49,972 nt of DNA from an uncultured Collinsella sp. (GCA_900554325.1 USHA01000005.1:1-49972); one strand, 5' to 3'. Counted from the first letter of the stretch, positions 1 to 8,668 are shown. Made by a program: numbers and translations. Notes: a model not told the origin generated them from the letters alone.

Positions 1-345
1 CACAAAGCCCGCCACGTCGCCCACGACGCCGCCGCCGAGTGCCACGATCACGTCGGAGCGCGAAAGCTCGTGCTCGGCCACAAACTCCAAAATGGCAACA
101 TAGGTTTCGGCGCGCTTATGCGCCTCGCCGGCCTCGAAGGTGCAGATGCTCACCTCGTAGCCTGATGCCTCCAGACTCTGCTTAACGGGCATCTGGTAGA
201 GCGGGCCCACGTTGGTGTCCGTCACGATGACGGCCTTGGTGCCGCCGGCAGTGGCGCGCACGAGCGGTCCCGCCTGCTCCAGCAAAAACGTGCCAACATG
301 CACCTGGTAGGGGCGTGCGGTGTCGATATCGATGGTAATCGCCAT
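1..345 (-). CDS. aroB: 3-dehydroquinate synthase, N-terminal part (runs off the window)
   Basis: AroB converts DAHP to 3-dehydroquinate, the second step of the shikimate pathway, in the cytoplasm using NAD and a divalent metal. Only the first 115 codons lie inside the window; the gene continues past position 1. The visible part carries the family's nucleotide-binding stretch: VTDTNV near residues 41-46 and the glycine-rich ALGGGVVGDVAGF close to the window edge. The ATG is at 345 on the minus strand, 36 nt downstream of the tyrA stop. That spacing and shared direction place it third in an aroF-tyrA-aroB operon. The early residues read MAITIDIDTARPY, typical of the N-terminal strand. Identification is firm; the length cannot be judged. 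Confidence 0.93.
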   Translation of the reverse strand, partial: MAITIDIDTARPYQVHVGTFLLEQAGPLVRATAGGTKAVIVTDTNVGPLYQMPVKQSLEASGYEVSICTFEAGEAHKRAETYVAILEFVAEHELSRSDVIVALGGGVVGDVAGFV

Positions 346-381
346 AAGCTTCGGTCCTTTCGACCTGGCGTGATAGGTGGT

Positions 382-1296
382 CTAGTGGGAGGCCTCGTCG
401 TCGAGTGCGCGCTTAATGCGGTCGCCCTCGGCAAGGAGATTCTCCAGATAGCGCTGGTCGCGGTCCTTGAGCGCACGGCTGTAGGCGCCGAGCGAGTCGA
501 TCAGGTGGTCGATCTCGAAGGCGAGCGCATCGGCGTCGTCGATCATGAGCTCGGACCACATTTGCGGGTTGAGGTGCGCCACGCGGGTGAGATCGCGGTA
601 GCTACCGGCCGAAAAGCCGTGGTGGACCTGGGCGGTCGGGCTCTTTACGTAGGCGTTGGACACCACGTGCGCAAGCTGGCTCGTGAAGGCGATGACGCGG
701 TCGTGCTCGGCGGCGCTGGTCACGCTGAACTTGCCAAAGCCCAAGGGGCGCACCATCTCGCGCACCTGGCCCAAGAGCTCCAGCTTAAGGGCATCGTCTA
801 CCGCGGGCGGAACGAGCACCAGGGGAGCGCCCTGGAACAGGTCGGCGCGGGAGTGCGCGTAGCCCGAGAACTGGGTGCCCGCCATGGGGTGCGCGCCCAC
901 AAAGTAAAAGCCGTTCTCGCGGGCAAGCTCAAAGGCGCGCTCGCACACGATGCCCTTGACGCCCACGGTGTCGATCACCACGGGACCCATGATGGCGTCG
1001 GTGTCGGTGGCGTCGGCGAGCGCCTGGGCGTGCGCCTCGAGCCACTCGATGCATGCCTCGGGATAGCAGGCAAGGACGATGATGTCGCATTCGCCGAGTG
1101 TCTTGTCGTTGAGCTCTCTGGCGACAGTGCCCATGCTGGCGGCCGTCATGACATCGTCATCGGGGTCCCAGGCCAGCACGCGGACGCCCGCCTGCGCATA
1201 GCCGCGGGCAAAACTGCCGCCGATGAGGCCAAGGCCGACGATGCCGGCACACTTGGGGCCGCCCTGGTTAACGCGCGCGTTTCTCACCGTACCCAT
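382..1296 (-). CDS. tyrA: prephenate dehydrogenase (tyrosine biosynthesis)
   Basis: The enzyme oxidatively decarboxylates prephenate to 4-hydroxyphenylpyruvate, the precursor of tyrosine. The 304-aa product has the Rossmann dinucleotide motif GLGLIGGSFARGY at about residues 21-33, with an Asp (WDPDDD) at the end of the second strand. The motif GAHPMAGTQFSGY, near residues 134-146, belongs to the prephenate-binding catalytic region. Length is normal for a monofunctional TyrA; there is no chorismate mutase domain and no obvious C-terminal ACT domain. The ATG at 1296 lies 3 nt after the aroF stop, with a GGAG inside the end of aroF, so it is probably translationally coupled. Arogenate specificity cannot be excluded from sequence alone. 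Confidence 0.92.
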   Translation of the reverse strand: MGTVRNARVNQGGPKCAGIVGLGLIGGSFARGYAQAGVRVLAWDPDDDVMTAASMGTVARELNDKTLGECDIIVLACYPEACIEWLEAHAQALADATDTDAIMGPVVIDTVGVKGIVCERAFELARENGFYFVGAHPMAGTQFSGYAHSRADLFQGAPLVLVPPAVDDALKLELLGQVREMVRPLGFGKFSVTSAAEHDRVIAFTSQLAHVVSNAYVKSPTAQVHHGFSAGSYRDLTRVAHLNPQMWSELMIDDADALAFEIDHLIDSLGAYSRALKDRDQRYLENLLAEGDRIKRALDDEASH

Positions 1297-1299
1297 GGG

Positions 1300-2322
1300 C
1301 TACTCCATGGTCTCTTGGCAGACGACCTCGCGGATGGCTCGGATGCGGCGCATGGTGTCGTCGAACTGATCGGGGGTGAGGGCCTGGGCGCCGTCGGACC
1401 AGGCGCGGCTCGGCTCGTCGTGGACCTCAATTTCCAGGCCGTTGGCACCGCAGGCGGTCGCGGCGAGCGCCATGGGCTCGACGTAGCGGGTGTAGCCGGT
1501 GGCGTGGCTGGGGTCGGCGACGACGGGCAGGTGCGACAGGTGGTGCAGCACCGGCACGGCGTTAAGGTCGAATGTGTTGCGGGTGCGGGTCTCGAAAGTG
1601 CGGATACCGCGCTCGCACAGGATGACGTTGTCGTTGCCCTCGCTCATGATGTACTCGGCCGCCATAAGCAGCTCGTCGATCGTGCCGGACATGCCGCGCT
1701 TGAGCAGAATCGGGGTTTGGGTCTTGCCGACCTCCTTGAGCAGGGGGAAGTTCTGGGCGTTGCGGGCGCCGATCTGCATGACGTCAATCTTCTTGTCCAA
1801 GAAGACCTGCACGTCGCGTGGGTCCATGATCTCGGTGATGATCGGCATGTCGAGCTCGGCAGACGCCTCGCACAGCAGGTCGAGGCCGGCGGGGCCCATG
1901 CCCTGGTAGGCGTAGGGGGAGGTGCGGGGCTTGTAGGCACCGCCGCGCAGCATCGTGGCGCCGGCGGCCTTTACGCGGCGTGCGATGCGGATGAGGTTCT
2001 CGCCCTCGACGGAGCAGGGGCCGGCGATGACTTGGAACTGGTCGCCGCCGATCTTGACGCCGTGGCCGCAGTCGATGACGGAGTCCTCGGGGTGGAACTT
2101 GCGATTTGCGCGCTTGAACGGCTCGGAGACGCGCTGCACGCGCTCGACGACATCCATGGACTCGAGCAGGAACGGGTCGATCTTGGTCGTATCGCCCACC
2201 AGGCCGATGATCGTCTCGTTCTCGCCGCGCGAGACATCGGTCTTCAGGCCCTTTTTCTCAATCCAGCTGACGATATGGCTTACGGCCTCGTCGCTGGCGC
2301 TCTGCTTTAAAATTGCAATCAT
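1300..2322 (-). CDS. aroF: 3-deoxy-7-phosphoheptulonate (DAHP) synthase, type I-beta
   Basis: This enzyme condenses phosphoenolpyruvate and erythrose 4-phosphate, the committed step to aromatic amino acids. The 340-aa product has an N-terminal ferredoxin-like regulatory domain (about residues 1-75, starting MIAILKQSASDEA). A KDPG-aldolase-type barrel follows, with AGPCSVE, LRGGAYKPRTSPYAYQG, KRGMSG and the metal-binding DPSHATG. This is the PheA/ACT-like regulated I-beta class. I chose the ATG at 2322, preceded by GAGGTGAGAGG, over an in-frame ATG at 2370 because family homology starts there. It is the first gene of the aroF-tyrA-aroB operon. A terminator-like hairpin sits 30-60 nt upstream of the start, so expression may be attenuated. 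Confidence 0.93.
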   Translation of the reverse strand: MIAILKQSASDEAVSHIVSWIEKKGLKTDVSRGENETIIGLVGDTTKIDPFLLESMDVVERVQRVSEPFKRANRKFHPEDSVIDCGHGVKIGGDQFQVIAGPCSVEGENLIRIARRVKAAGATMLRGGAYKPRTSPYAYQGMGPAGLDLLCEASAELDMPIITEIMDPRDVQVFLDKKIDVMQIGARNAQNFPLLKEVGKTQTPILLKRGMSGTIDELLMAAEYIMSEGNDNVILCERGIRTFETRTRNTFDLNAVPVLHHLSHLPVVADPSHATGYTRYVEPMALAATACGANGLEIEVHDEPSRAWSDGAQALTPDQFDDTMRRIRAIREVVCQETME

Positions 2323-2353
2323 GGTGTGCCTCTCACCTCGATGGATAACTTTT

Positions 2354-2379
2354 GCAAAAACGGCCCGCATCGCGAGCCG
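2354..2379 (-). terminator. Terminator-like hairpin in the aroF leader (possible attenuator)
   Basis: On the minus strand an 8-bp stem (CGGCTCGC with GCGGGCCG, one G-U pair, loop GAT) is followed directly by five U residues. It lies 32-57 nt upstream of the aroF ATG, before the ribosome binding site. In that position it would stop transcription before aroF unless an alternative structure forms. I could not find a leader peptide rich in aromatic codons, so the signal sensed, if any, is unknown. Confidence 0.5.
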
Positions 2380-2483
2380 TGTATATGGTTCATGTGAGTT
2401 TATACTATCTGACTCGCTTTTGCCTTCTAAAGTGGGCCGTTGCGCCTCGTCTTCCTCGGAATTGCAAAGCTTTTTCTTTTATT

Positions 2484-2513
2484 TTGATAGCCCGTGGTGC
2501 ACTTGGGTATAAT
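2484..2513 (+). promoter_or_regulatory. Promoter for tRNA-Arg
   Basis: TTGATA (2484-2489) and a perfect TATAAT (2508-2513) are separated by 18 nt. The -10 ends 11 nt before the first base of the tRNA, so transcription would start close to the mature 5' end. Confidence 0.7.
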
Positions 2514-2524
2514 GCTAAACGTTG

Positions 2525-2601
2525 GCCCTATTAGCTCAGGGGATTAGAGCGTCTGCCTCCGGAGCAGAAGGCCGTTGGTTCGAATCCAACATGGGGCACC
2601 A
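2525..2601 (+). tRNA. tRNA-Arg (anticodon CCG)
   Basis: The cloverleaf folds fully by eye. The 7-bp acceptor is GCCCTAT with ATGGGGC (one G-U pair). The D arm is GCTC with GAGC. The anticodon arm has loop CTCCGGA, giving anticodon CCG, which reads the Arg codon CGG. The T arm is GTTGG-TTCGAAT-CCAAC. The discriminator base is A and the CCA is genome-encoded at 2599-2601. Total length is 77 nt. It has its own promoter upstream and a strong terminator directly after it. Confidence 0.95.
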
Positions 2602-2612
2602 TCGAACGTAAG

Positions 2613-2649
2613 ACCGTCCGAACCTCGCATGGTCCGGGCGGTTTTTCTT
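2613..2649 (+). terminator. Rho-independent terminator after tRNA-Arg
   Basis: An 8-bp stem, ACCGTCCG with CGGGCGGT, is followed by TTTTTCTT. It lies only 14 nt before the first possible start codon of the P-type ATPase. Confidence 0.8.
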
Positions 2650-2662
2650 ATACCGACGCGAC

Positions 2663-5401
2663 GTGATGGGACGTGGTATGGCAGCAACGGATATCGAGCG
2701 CGGACTCTCGACCGCCGAGGTCGAGGAGCGCATCGCCGCCGGTAAGATCAACCGCAACATGGAGCTCAAGACCAAGTCGGTCAAAGAGCTCATCATCGAG
2801 AACCTCTGCACGCTGTTCAATTTGATCAACGTGATCTTGGCGTTCCTGGTCATTTTGACCGGTTCGTTTAAGAATCTGACGTTTCTGTTCGTGGTGTTCC
2901 TCAATACCGCTATTGGCGTCATCCAGTCCATGCGTTCCAAGAAGATGGTCGATAAGCTCACACTGCTGACCTCCAAGAAGGCCATCGCGGTGCGTGACGG
3001 CGCCGAGGTGGAGCTCGACCTGGACCAGTTCGTGCTCGACGACATCATCCGCCTGGGGCGCGGCGACCAGATTCCCGCTGATGCCGTGGTGGTTTCAGGC
3101 GAGGCTCTCGTGAACGAGAGCTTGCTGACGGGCGAGAGCGACCTTATCAAGAAACAGCCCGGTTCCGAGCTCATGAGCGGCAGCTTTATCGACTCGGGCC
3201 TGCTGCGCGCCCGCGTGATCCATGTCGGCGCCGACAACTACGTGGCTAAGATCAATAACGAGGCCAAATACGTCAAAAAGGTCAATTCCGAGATCATGAA
3301 CGCGCTTAACGCCATCGTGCGCTTTGCGAGCATCATCATGATCCCGCTCGGTTTGGCGTTGTTTGCCTCAAGTGTGAGCGAGCTGTGGGATGCCGCGGGA
3401 ACCCCGGGCGATAGCGCGCTTTCGTGGTGCTTCTCCGAGCTGTTGGCTGGTCATGTGCCTTCGTCGGCGCTGCTGTCCACGGTGGGCGCCCTGCTGGGCA
3501 TGATCCCGCAAGGCCTGGTGCTGCTGACCTCGTCGGTGCTCGCCATCGCCACGGTGCGCTTGGCCCGCCGCAAGGTGCTGGCGCAGCAGCTCTACTGCAT
3601 CGAGACGCTCGCGCGCGTCGACGTGCTGTGCCTGGACAAGACGGGTACCATTACCTCGGGTCGTATGGAGGTCGAGGGCACCTACCCGCTGCCTGTTGAG
3701 GGTGTTGGCTTTGGCGTGGACTCGGACGAGGCGGCTGTTCCCGTCGATACCACAGTGCTCGATTTTGCGCTGGCTAACGTGGCGCGTGCGACTTCGGCCG
3801 ATGCCAACGAGACCTGCCAGGCGCTGCTCAACTATTATGCTGATCGCCCGGTCGAGGTGTCTGAGCCGCTGTCGGTCATTCCGTTCTCGTCCTCCAAAAA
3901 GTGGAGCGGCGCGTCGTTTGCGCAGGGCTCCTATGTGATGGGTGCGGCGCAGTTTGTGCTCTCTGATCGTGTGTTTTCGCAGGTCGAGAACCGTGTCGCC
4001 GAGCTTGCCGATACCTGCCGCGTGCTCGTGGTGGCGCGCGTGGACGGCTTTACGCCCGATGGCGATATGGTGGGCGAGGCCGAGCCCGTGGGCTTTGTGA
4101 CCATCCGCGACGAGATTCGTACCTCGGCGGCCGAGACCATCGGCTACTTTAACGAGCAGGGCGTGACCCTCAACGTGATCAGTGGCGACGACCCGCGTAC
4201 GGTGTCGTCGATCGCGCGCGTGGTGGGCGTGCCGGGGGCGGACGCTTATGTGGACGCCACGACGCTCGATACACCGGCCAAGCTTGATGCCGCGGTGGAC
4301 CGCTACCATGTCTTTGGTCGTGTGACCCCGCAGCAGAAGCGCGAGCTCGTGCAGGCGCTCAAGCGCCGCGAGCACACCGTGGCCATGACGGGCGACGGCG
4401 TCAACGACGTGCTGGCGCTCAAGGAGGCCGACTGCTCCGTGGCCATGGCGGCCGGCTCCGATGCCGCGCGTAACGTGGCCGAGATCGTACTCGTCGACAA
4501 CGACTTTGCCTCGATGCCCGCCGCGGTGGCCGAGGGCCGTCGCTCCATCAACAACCTGCAGCGCTCGGCGTCGCTGTTCCTGACCAAGACGCTGTTCTCG
4601 ATGGGCCTGGCGGCGCTGTGCATCGCGCTGCCGCCGTACCCCTTCGAGCCCATCCAGATGACGCTCATCAACTTCTTTTGCATCGGCGCGCCGGGCTTTG
4701 TGTTGGGCTTGGAGCCCAACAATGCTCGCGTGAAGGGTGCGTTTTTGACGAACGTACTCAAGCGGGCACTGCCGGCGTCGATTGCGGTCATTTTGGCTGC
4801 GGCGCTCGATATCTTTGTGGCGCGCGTGTTTGGCTTTAGCCAGCTCACGCTGTCTACGATGTGCCTGCTTACGTCGTGCGCGACGAGCGTCAGCCTAATC
4901 TGGCGCATCTCGCAGCCTCTCACGCCCTTACGTGTGGTGCTCTTTGTGTTTGTAGTCGCCGGCATCCTGGTGGGCGTTATCGGATTCCCGGAGCTGCTGT
5001 CTATTGCCAACCTGTCGATGGGCCAGATGGTTATCTTGGCTGTTATCGTGGTCTTTACCTGCTCGGTGTTCTTTAAGCTCGCCACGATGATGGATTCGCT
5101 CAAGCCGCGTCGTCGTCATGCCGCAACTGGTTTTGGCCGTGGTGTGCGCGTCCACCTGGGTCGCGGTGGCGGCAAGGTGAGCTCGACGGGCTCGACGGCC
5201 GAGCGTTTTGCCAAGCGCGTCGCCGCCGACATGGCGCAGCGCCGCGAAGATCGCACCGCTCGCGAGGCCGAGGCCCGCGCACTCGAGGGCGTGGCCCAGG
5301 CCCAGCCCAAGAAAAAGAAGAGTGCCGGAGCCAAGCGCTCTCGCGTGACCAAGTCCGCCCAAGGCATCAAGGTCTCGATGCCAAGCAAAAAGAAGAAGTA
5401 G
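2663..5401 (+). CDS. Cation-translocating P-type ATPase with a basic C-terminal tail
   Basis: This is an ATP-driven cation pump of the inner membrane. The 912-aa product has paired membrane helices near residues 55-95 and the actuator motif TGES at 156-159. More helices flank the phosphorylation site DKTGT (Asp325). The nucleotide-binding domain follows, then the hinge TGDGVND at about 576 and a final bundle of membrane segments. There are no N-terminal metal-binding domains and no CPC motif, so it is not a heavy-metal pump; the ion is not predictable here. An unusual extra is a Lys/Arg-rich tail of about 90 residues ending in KKKK. Possible starts are GTG 2663, ATG 2666 and ATG 2678; none has a strong ribosome site and the tRNA terminator ends just upstream. 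It appears to be a single-gene unit. Confidence 0.88.
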   Translation: MMGRGMAATDIERGLSTAEVEERIAAGKINRNMELKTKSVKELIIENLCTLFNLINVILAFLVILTGSFKNLTFLFVVFLNTAIGVIQSMRSKKMVDKLTLLTSKKAIAVRDGAEVELDLDQFVLDDIIRLGRGDQIPADAVVVSGEALVNESLLTGESDLIKKQPGSELMSGSFIDSGLLRARVIHVGADNYVAKINNEAKYVKKVNSEIMNALNAIVRFASIIMIPLGLALFASSVSELWDAAGTPGDSALSWCFSELLAGHVPSSALLSTVGALLGMIPQGLVLLTSSVLAIATVRLARRKVLAQQLYCIETLARVDVLCLDKTGTITSGRMEVEGTYPLPVEGVGFGVDSDEAAVPVDTTVLDFALANVARATSADANETCQALLNYYADRPVEVSEPLSVIPFSSSKKWSGASFAQGSYVMGAAQFVLSDRVFSQVENRVAELADTCRVLVVARVDGFTPDGDMVGEAEPVGFVTIRDEIRTSAAETIGYFNEQGVTLNVISGDDPRTVSSIARVVGVPGADAYVDATTLDTPAKLDAAVDRYHVFGRVTPQQKRELVQALKRREHTVAMTGDGVNDVLALKEADCSVAMAAGSDAARNVAEIVLVDNDFASMPAAVAEGRRSINNLQRSASLFLTKTLFSMGLAALCIALPPYPFEPIQMTLINFFCIGAPGFVLGLEPNNARVKGAFLTNVLKRALPASIAVILAAALDIFVARVFGFSQLTLSTMCLLTSCATSVSLIWRISQPLTPLRVVLFVFVVAGILVGVIGFPELLSIANLSMGQMVILAVIVVFTCSVFFKLATMMDSLKPRRRHAATGFGRGVRVHLGRGGGKVSSTGSTAERFAKRVAADMAQRREDRTAREAEARALEGVAQAQPKKKKSAGAKRSRVTKSAQGIKVSMPSKKKK

Positions 5402-5432
5402 CTACGCGCCCTGGCGATGTTGAATTGGTGCC

Positions 5433-5461
5433 TTGTTCCTGTGGGGCCGTGGCGATGTTAT
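5433..5461 (+). promoter_or_regulatory. Possible promoter for the zinc-ribbon gene
   Basis: TTGTTC and TGTTAT are separated by 17 nt, followed by a 40-nt leader to the GTG start. Both boxes are imperfect, so this is a weak call. Confidence 0.35.
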
Positions 5462-5504
5462 GCTCTAACCCCGATTGTTTGAATTGCTCCGAAAAGAGGA
5501 TGCC

Positions 5505-6647
5505 GTGATCTGCCCGCATTGCCTTAAGACCATCGAGGACGGCGCCTCGTTCTGCCCCTACTGCAACGCCTATGTCGGCCCGGGCGACGGTCCCGAGCAC
5601 ACCGAGTTTGTGTTCTGCGAGGGCTGTGGCGCGCGTCTTTCCCCGCATGATCGCACGTGTCCCAAATGTGGACGCCCCGCTCCGGGCATCCTTTCCGAGG
5701 ACGCTGCCGCATCCGACCTGGCGGCGGGCCGTACCGCCGGTTTTCCGCGCCCAACGCAAGAGCAGATCGATACCGAGGTGCCCCATGCGCCGGCCTCTGC
5801 CGCTGCGGTGCTTTCGGACGCCGCCGACCCCAATGAGACCTGCGTGCTGCCGGCTTTCGATAAGGATTTCGGTATCCCCAAGGTCGATATTTCCACGCCC
5901 GTTTCCCTGCATGACGATGCTCAAAAACCCAAGCGCAAGGTGCACCCCGACGAGGACGCCTATCACAAGCACAAGCGTCATATCCCCAAGCCGCTCATCG
6001 TCATCGCGGTTCTTGCCGTCGTGTGCGGTGGCGCCTATTGGTTTGTGACGGCCGACCCCATGGGTGTTATGCCCGGTTTCTATGACCAGTTTGGACAGGC
6101 TGCGCAGACCACCTTCCCCACGCGTCAAAAGGGCGAGGCGACTGAGGACGATACCAAGCAAGACGATTCTGCCGAGGTGGTCCAGGAAGAAACCGTGCTG
6201 ACCGATGATCGGCTCTATACCAGGCTCGACGGTCTGTATCAGACCATCGTGTCCTACGGTGACGAGGACCAGATCGGCGAGGTCATCGATTCCTTTAACA
6301 ACGGTTATCTCCGAACGCCGCTGTCCACCCGTCAGGAGCTGTCGCAGAGTGCCTACGCCCTGCGCGACCAGATCAAAAAGACGCAAGATGAGCTCAACAA
6401 CCTTAAGTATCAGGACGATACGGTCTATGCGGACGACATCGCCCACTTAAAGCAGCTTGCCGAGTGGATGTACGAGCGTGTCGACGTGATCTGCCAGAGC
6501 TGGGATATCTCGCTGGCCATTCCTGATGGTGAGTCGATGAGTTCCCACCAAAGCGAGATCCTGGCGCCCATCGCGCAGAGCGGCAACAGCGCGCTGAACC
6601 AGTACGACGCCAATGTGGGCTCCTGGAAGCCGCAGCAGCGTTCCTAA
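5505..6647 (+). CDS. Zinc-ribbon, single-pass membrane protein of unknown function
   Basis: The product of about 380 aa begins with a zinc ribbon, MICPHC with a second CPYC pair. A second ribbon follows (CEGCGARLSPHDRTCPKCG, about residues 40-58). A disordered acidic and proline-containing linker leads to one membrane helix near residue 170 (LIVIAVLAVVCGGAYWFVT). An extracytoplasmic domain with long helices and no recognised family makes up the rest. I chose GTG 5505, preceded by AAGAGGA, because the first cysteine pair follows directly; an upstream TTG at 5475 in frame is less likely. Proteins of this layout are common in Gram-positive bacteria and often link a cytosolic metal-binding head to an envelope domain. 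No function is assigned. Confidence 0.75.
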   Translation: MICPHCLKTIEDGASFCPYCNAYVGPGDGPEHTEFVFCEGCGARLSPHDRTCPKCGRPAPGILSEDAAASDLAAGRTAGFPRPTQEQIDTEVPHAPASAAAVLSDAADPNETCVLPAFDKDFGIPKVDISTPVSLHDDAQKPKRKVHPDEDAYHKHKRHIPKPLIVIAVLAVVCGGAYWFVTADPMGVMPGFYDQFGQAAQTTFPTRQKGEATEDDTKQDDSAEVVQEETVLTDDRLYTRLDGLYQTIVSYGDEDQIGEVIDSFNNGYLRTPLSTRQELSQSAYALRDQIKKTQDELNNLKYQDDTVYADDIAHLKQLAEWMYERVDVICQSWDISLAIPDGESMSSHQSEILAPIAQSGNSALNQYDANVGSWKPQQRS

Positions 6648-6685
6648 AATTAGTTCGCCATAGTCGGCATAACCTACGTGCGCAA

Positions 6686-6715
6686 TTGATGTAAGCGTAT
6701 GCTTATTGCTACAAT
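6686..6715 (+). promoter_or_regulatory. Promoter for the cyclophilin gene
   Basis: TTGATG and TACAAT are separated by 18 nt. They lie in the short gap between the zinc-ribbon gene and the cyclophilin gene, 40 nt before its ATG. Confidence 0.5.
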
Positions 6716-6754
6716 TCGTACAAATATGCTTTAAACGCACGAGGAAGGAACCAC

Positions 6755-7297
6755 ATGTTTGGTTTTAAGAAAGAGCTCTACACGCCCGAGTATCAGCTTG
6801 CCGGCGACGAGTGCGCCGTTATCGAGACGTCGAAGGGTACCATCAAGGTCAAGTTTGACGGTGAGGGCGCTCCCATTCATGTCGCGAACTTCTGCGAGCT
6901 TTCCACGATGGGTTTCTATGATGGCCTTAAGTTCCATCGCTATGTGCCCGGCTTTGTCATTCAGGGCGGCGACCCCAATACCCGCGATATGTCCGGCGCC
7001 GACGTCGCTGCCGGTCTTGAGGGCCCTGACGGCATGCCCGGTACCGGTGGTCCCGGCTACTGCATCAAGGGCGAGTTTGCCACCAATCCGCGCAACAGCC
7101 ATGTCGATGGTGCCCTTGCCATGGCACGCTCCATGGACCCCGATTCCGCGGGTTCGCAGTTCTACTTCTGCCTGGGTGCCCAGCATAACCTCGATTCCGG
7201 TTACACCGTCTTTGGTACCACGGTCGAGGGTCTCGATGTGATTTCGCAGCTGCGTGCCGGCGACGAGATCGTCCATGTCGAGATCGTTCACGAGTAA
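6755..7297 (+). CDS. Peptidyl-prolyl cis-trans isomerase, cyclophilin type
   Basis: The enzyme catalyses proline isomerisation during protein folding. The 180-aa product is a complete single-domain cyclophilin. It has YDGLKFHRYVPGFVIQGGDP (about residues 50-69) with the catalytic Arg, then a glycine-rich loop and an AMARSMDPDSAGSQFYFCLG segment (about 123-142). There is no signal peptide, so it is cytosolic. A GAGGAAGG ribosome site precedes the ATG. The downstream TPR gene starts 11 nt after its stop, which suggests co-transcription. Confidence 0.92.
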   Translation: MFGFKKELYTPEYQLAGDECAVIETSKGTIKVKFDGEGAPIHVANFCELSTMGFYDGLKFHRYVPGFVIQGGDPNTRDMSGADVAAGLEGPDGMPGTGGPGYCIKGEFATNPRNSHVDGALAMARSMDPDSAGSQFYFCLGAQHNLDSGYTVFGTTVEGLDVISQLRAGDEIVHVEIVHE

Positions 7298-7308
7298 AGG
7301 GGACTTTC

Positions 7309-8613
7309 TTGAATAGCCAGCTGATCCAACAGGGCCGCGCCGCTTACCGCGCGGGTGATTTTTCCGCTGCAGCCCAGATGCTTGGGGCGGCAAAAACTCC
7401 CGATGAGATTATGGGCGAGGCCGATCACCTTCGTGGCAACGCCTTGATGCACTTGGGCATGTATGCCGAGGCCGCCGAGGCCTACGCCGCTGCCCTCAAT
7501 GACGGCACCTACGGCAAGCGCGGCGCGCTGCTCACCAACCGCGGCAAGGCACTCGCCGCCGTGGGCGACTACACGACGGCCGCCCAGGCGTTCTCTGCTG
7601 CTACGCAGGATGCTTCCTATGCCACGCCGTTCAAGGCCTATCTGGGCCTGGGTAACGCGCTGTTCCAGTCGGGCGACTATGCCAACGCGGGTACTGCCTT
7701 CCGTCAGGCTGCCATCGACGGCGCCAATCCGGCTCCTGCCGCCGCACTGGGCGAGCTTGGTCGTTGCTTCATTAAGCTCGGCCGTCCGGCGGATGCCGTG
7801 GAGACCTACCGCACGGCTATCGACTTTGCCGGCCCCCGCGACGACACGCGTGCGCTCAACGCCGGCATGGGTCAGGCGCTTTCTGCCGCCGGCCGTCCCT
7901 CCGACGCACTCGACGCCTTTAACGCCGCTACTGCCGATGGCATCTACCAGCTCACTTCCGAGCAGGCCGATGAGCTTGCCCGCGTGCATGATTCGCTTGC
8001 CGCGCTGTCTGCCCAGACGGCTATGGCCACGGCTCCGGCGCCCGCGATGGACGCTCCTGCCGTCGATCCGCTCGATCCTACGGGCGCGACCGGTCAGTTT
8101 ATGCCCGATCCCTCGGACACCGGCTTCTTTACGCTGTCCGAGTCCGAGATGGTCCAGCAGGACCGTCAGGATCGTAAGCAGGCCAAGGTCCGTCGTCGCC
8201 ATCGCCACACGGGTCTCAAAGTCTTCATCGTGCTGCTTCTGCTCATTTTGATTGCTGCGGGCGGTCTGGGCTTTGCCTACACGCGCGGCTTTGGCTTCCC
8301 CTCGCAGGAGTCGGTTATCACCGATCTGTTCCAGGCTGCCGGCGACGGTGACACCGCAAAGGCCGAGTCTTGCCTGGCCTCGAGCCTGTCCGAGGACGCC
8401 AAGTCGATGATCATCTCCTCGATTCCGCAGGGCGCCACCGTGTCCGTCGAGGGCATGGATCAGTCCATGACCGAGACGACCGCCAAGGTCAAGGCTTCGC
8501 TGTCCAAGGGCGGCGAGCAGGAGTACACCGTCAAATTCGTGCGCTCCGACAATCATATCGGCTGGGCCGTTTCCTCGCTCGATATGGATTTCTCGGCTGC
8601 TGACAACCAGTAG
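7309..8613 (+). CDS. TPR-repeat protein with a C-terminal membrane anchor and extracytoplasmic domain
   Basis: The 434-aa product opens with about 220 residues of Ala-rich helical repeats of tetratricopeptide type. Repeated patterns such as AGDFSAAAQMLG, MYAEAAEAYAAAL and VGDYTTAAQAFSAA are visible. A low-complexity linker, a basic stop-transfer segment (RRRHRHTGLK) and one hydrophobic helix (IVLLLLILIAAGGLGFAY) follow. The final domain of about 120 residues resembles DUF4878-like lumazine/NTF2-type folds in its pattern, but I cannot name it. The start is TTG 7309, preceded by AAAGGGGAC. TPR domains usually hold protein partners; the partner is unknown. It lies between cyclophilin and mreB, with a hairpin separating it from mreB. 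Confidence 0.8.
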   Translation: MNSQLIQQGRAAYRAGDFSAAAQMLGAAKTPDEIMGEADHLRGNALMHLGMYAEAAEAYAAALNDGTYGKRGALLTNRGKALAAVGDYTTAAQAFSAATQDASYATPFKAYLGLGNALFQSGDYANAGTAFRQAAIDGANPAPAAALGELGRCFIKLGRPADAVETYRTAIDFAGPRDDTRALNAGMGQALSAAGRPSDALDAFNAATADGIYQLTSEQADELARVHDSLAALSAQTAMATAPAPAMDAPAVDPLDPTGATGQFMPDPSDTGFFTLSESEMVQQDRQDRKQAKVRRRHRHTGLKVFIVLLLLILIAAGGLGFAYTRGFGFPSQESVITDLFQAAGDGDTAKAESCLASSLSEDAKSMIISSIPQGATVSVEGMDQSMTETTAKVKASLSKGGEQEYTVKFVRSDNHIGWAVSSLDMDFSAADNQ

Positions 8614-8635
8614 TGACCTTATGGGATTTAGCTTT

Positions 8636-8668
8636 GCCCGGCGCTTCACCGCAAGTGAGGTGCCGGGC
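8636..8668 (+). terminator. Strong stem-loop between the TPR gene and mreB
   Basis: GCCCGGC pairs with GCCGGGC. Inside it CTTCAC pairs with GTGAGG around a five-base loop. There is no U-run after the stem, so it may be a weak terminator or an mRNA-stabilising hairpin. Confidence 0.45.

Noticed and set aside
298..2310. A 670-codon plus-strand frame opposite aroF and tyrA
   Set aside because: Same antisense artefact; the minus-strand genes have clear motifs and ribosome sites.
2319..2393. A 24-codon leader peptide before aroF
   Set aside because: No ribosome site and no run of aromatic codons; the ATGA overlap with aroF alone is not enough.
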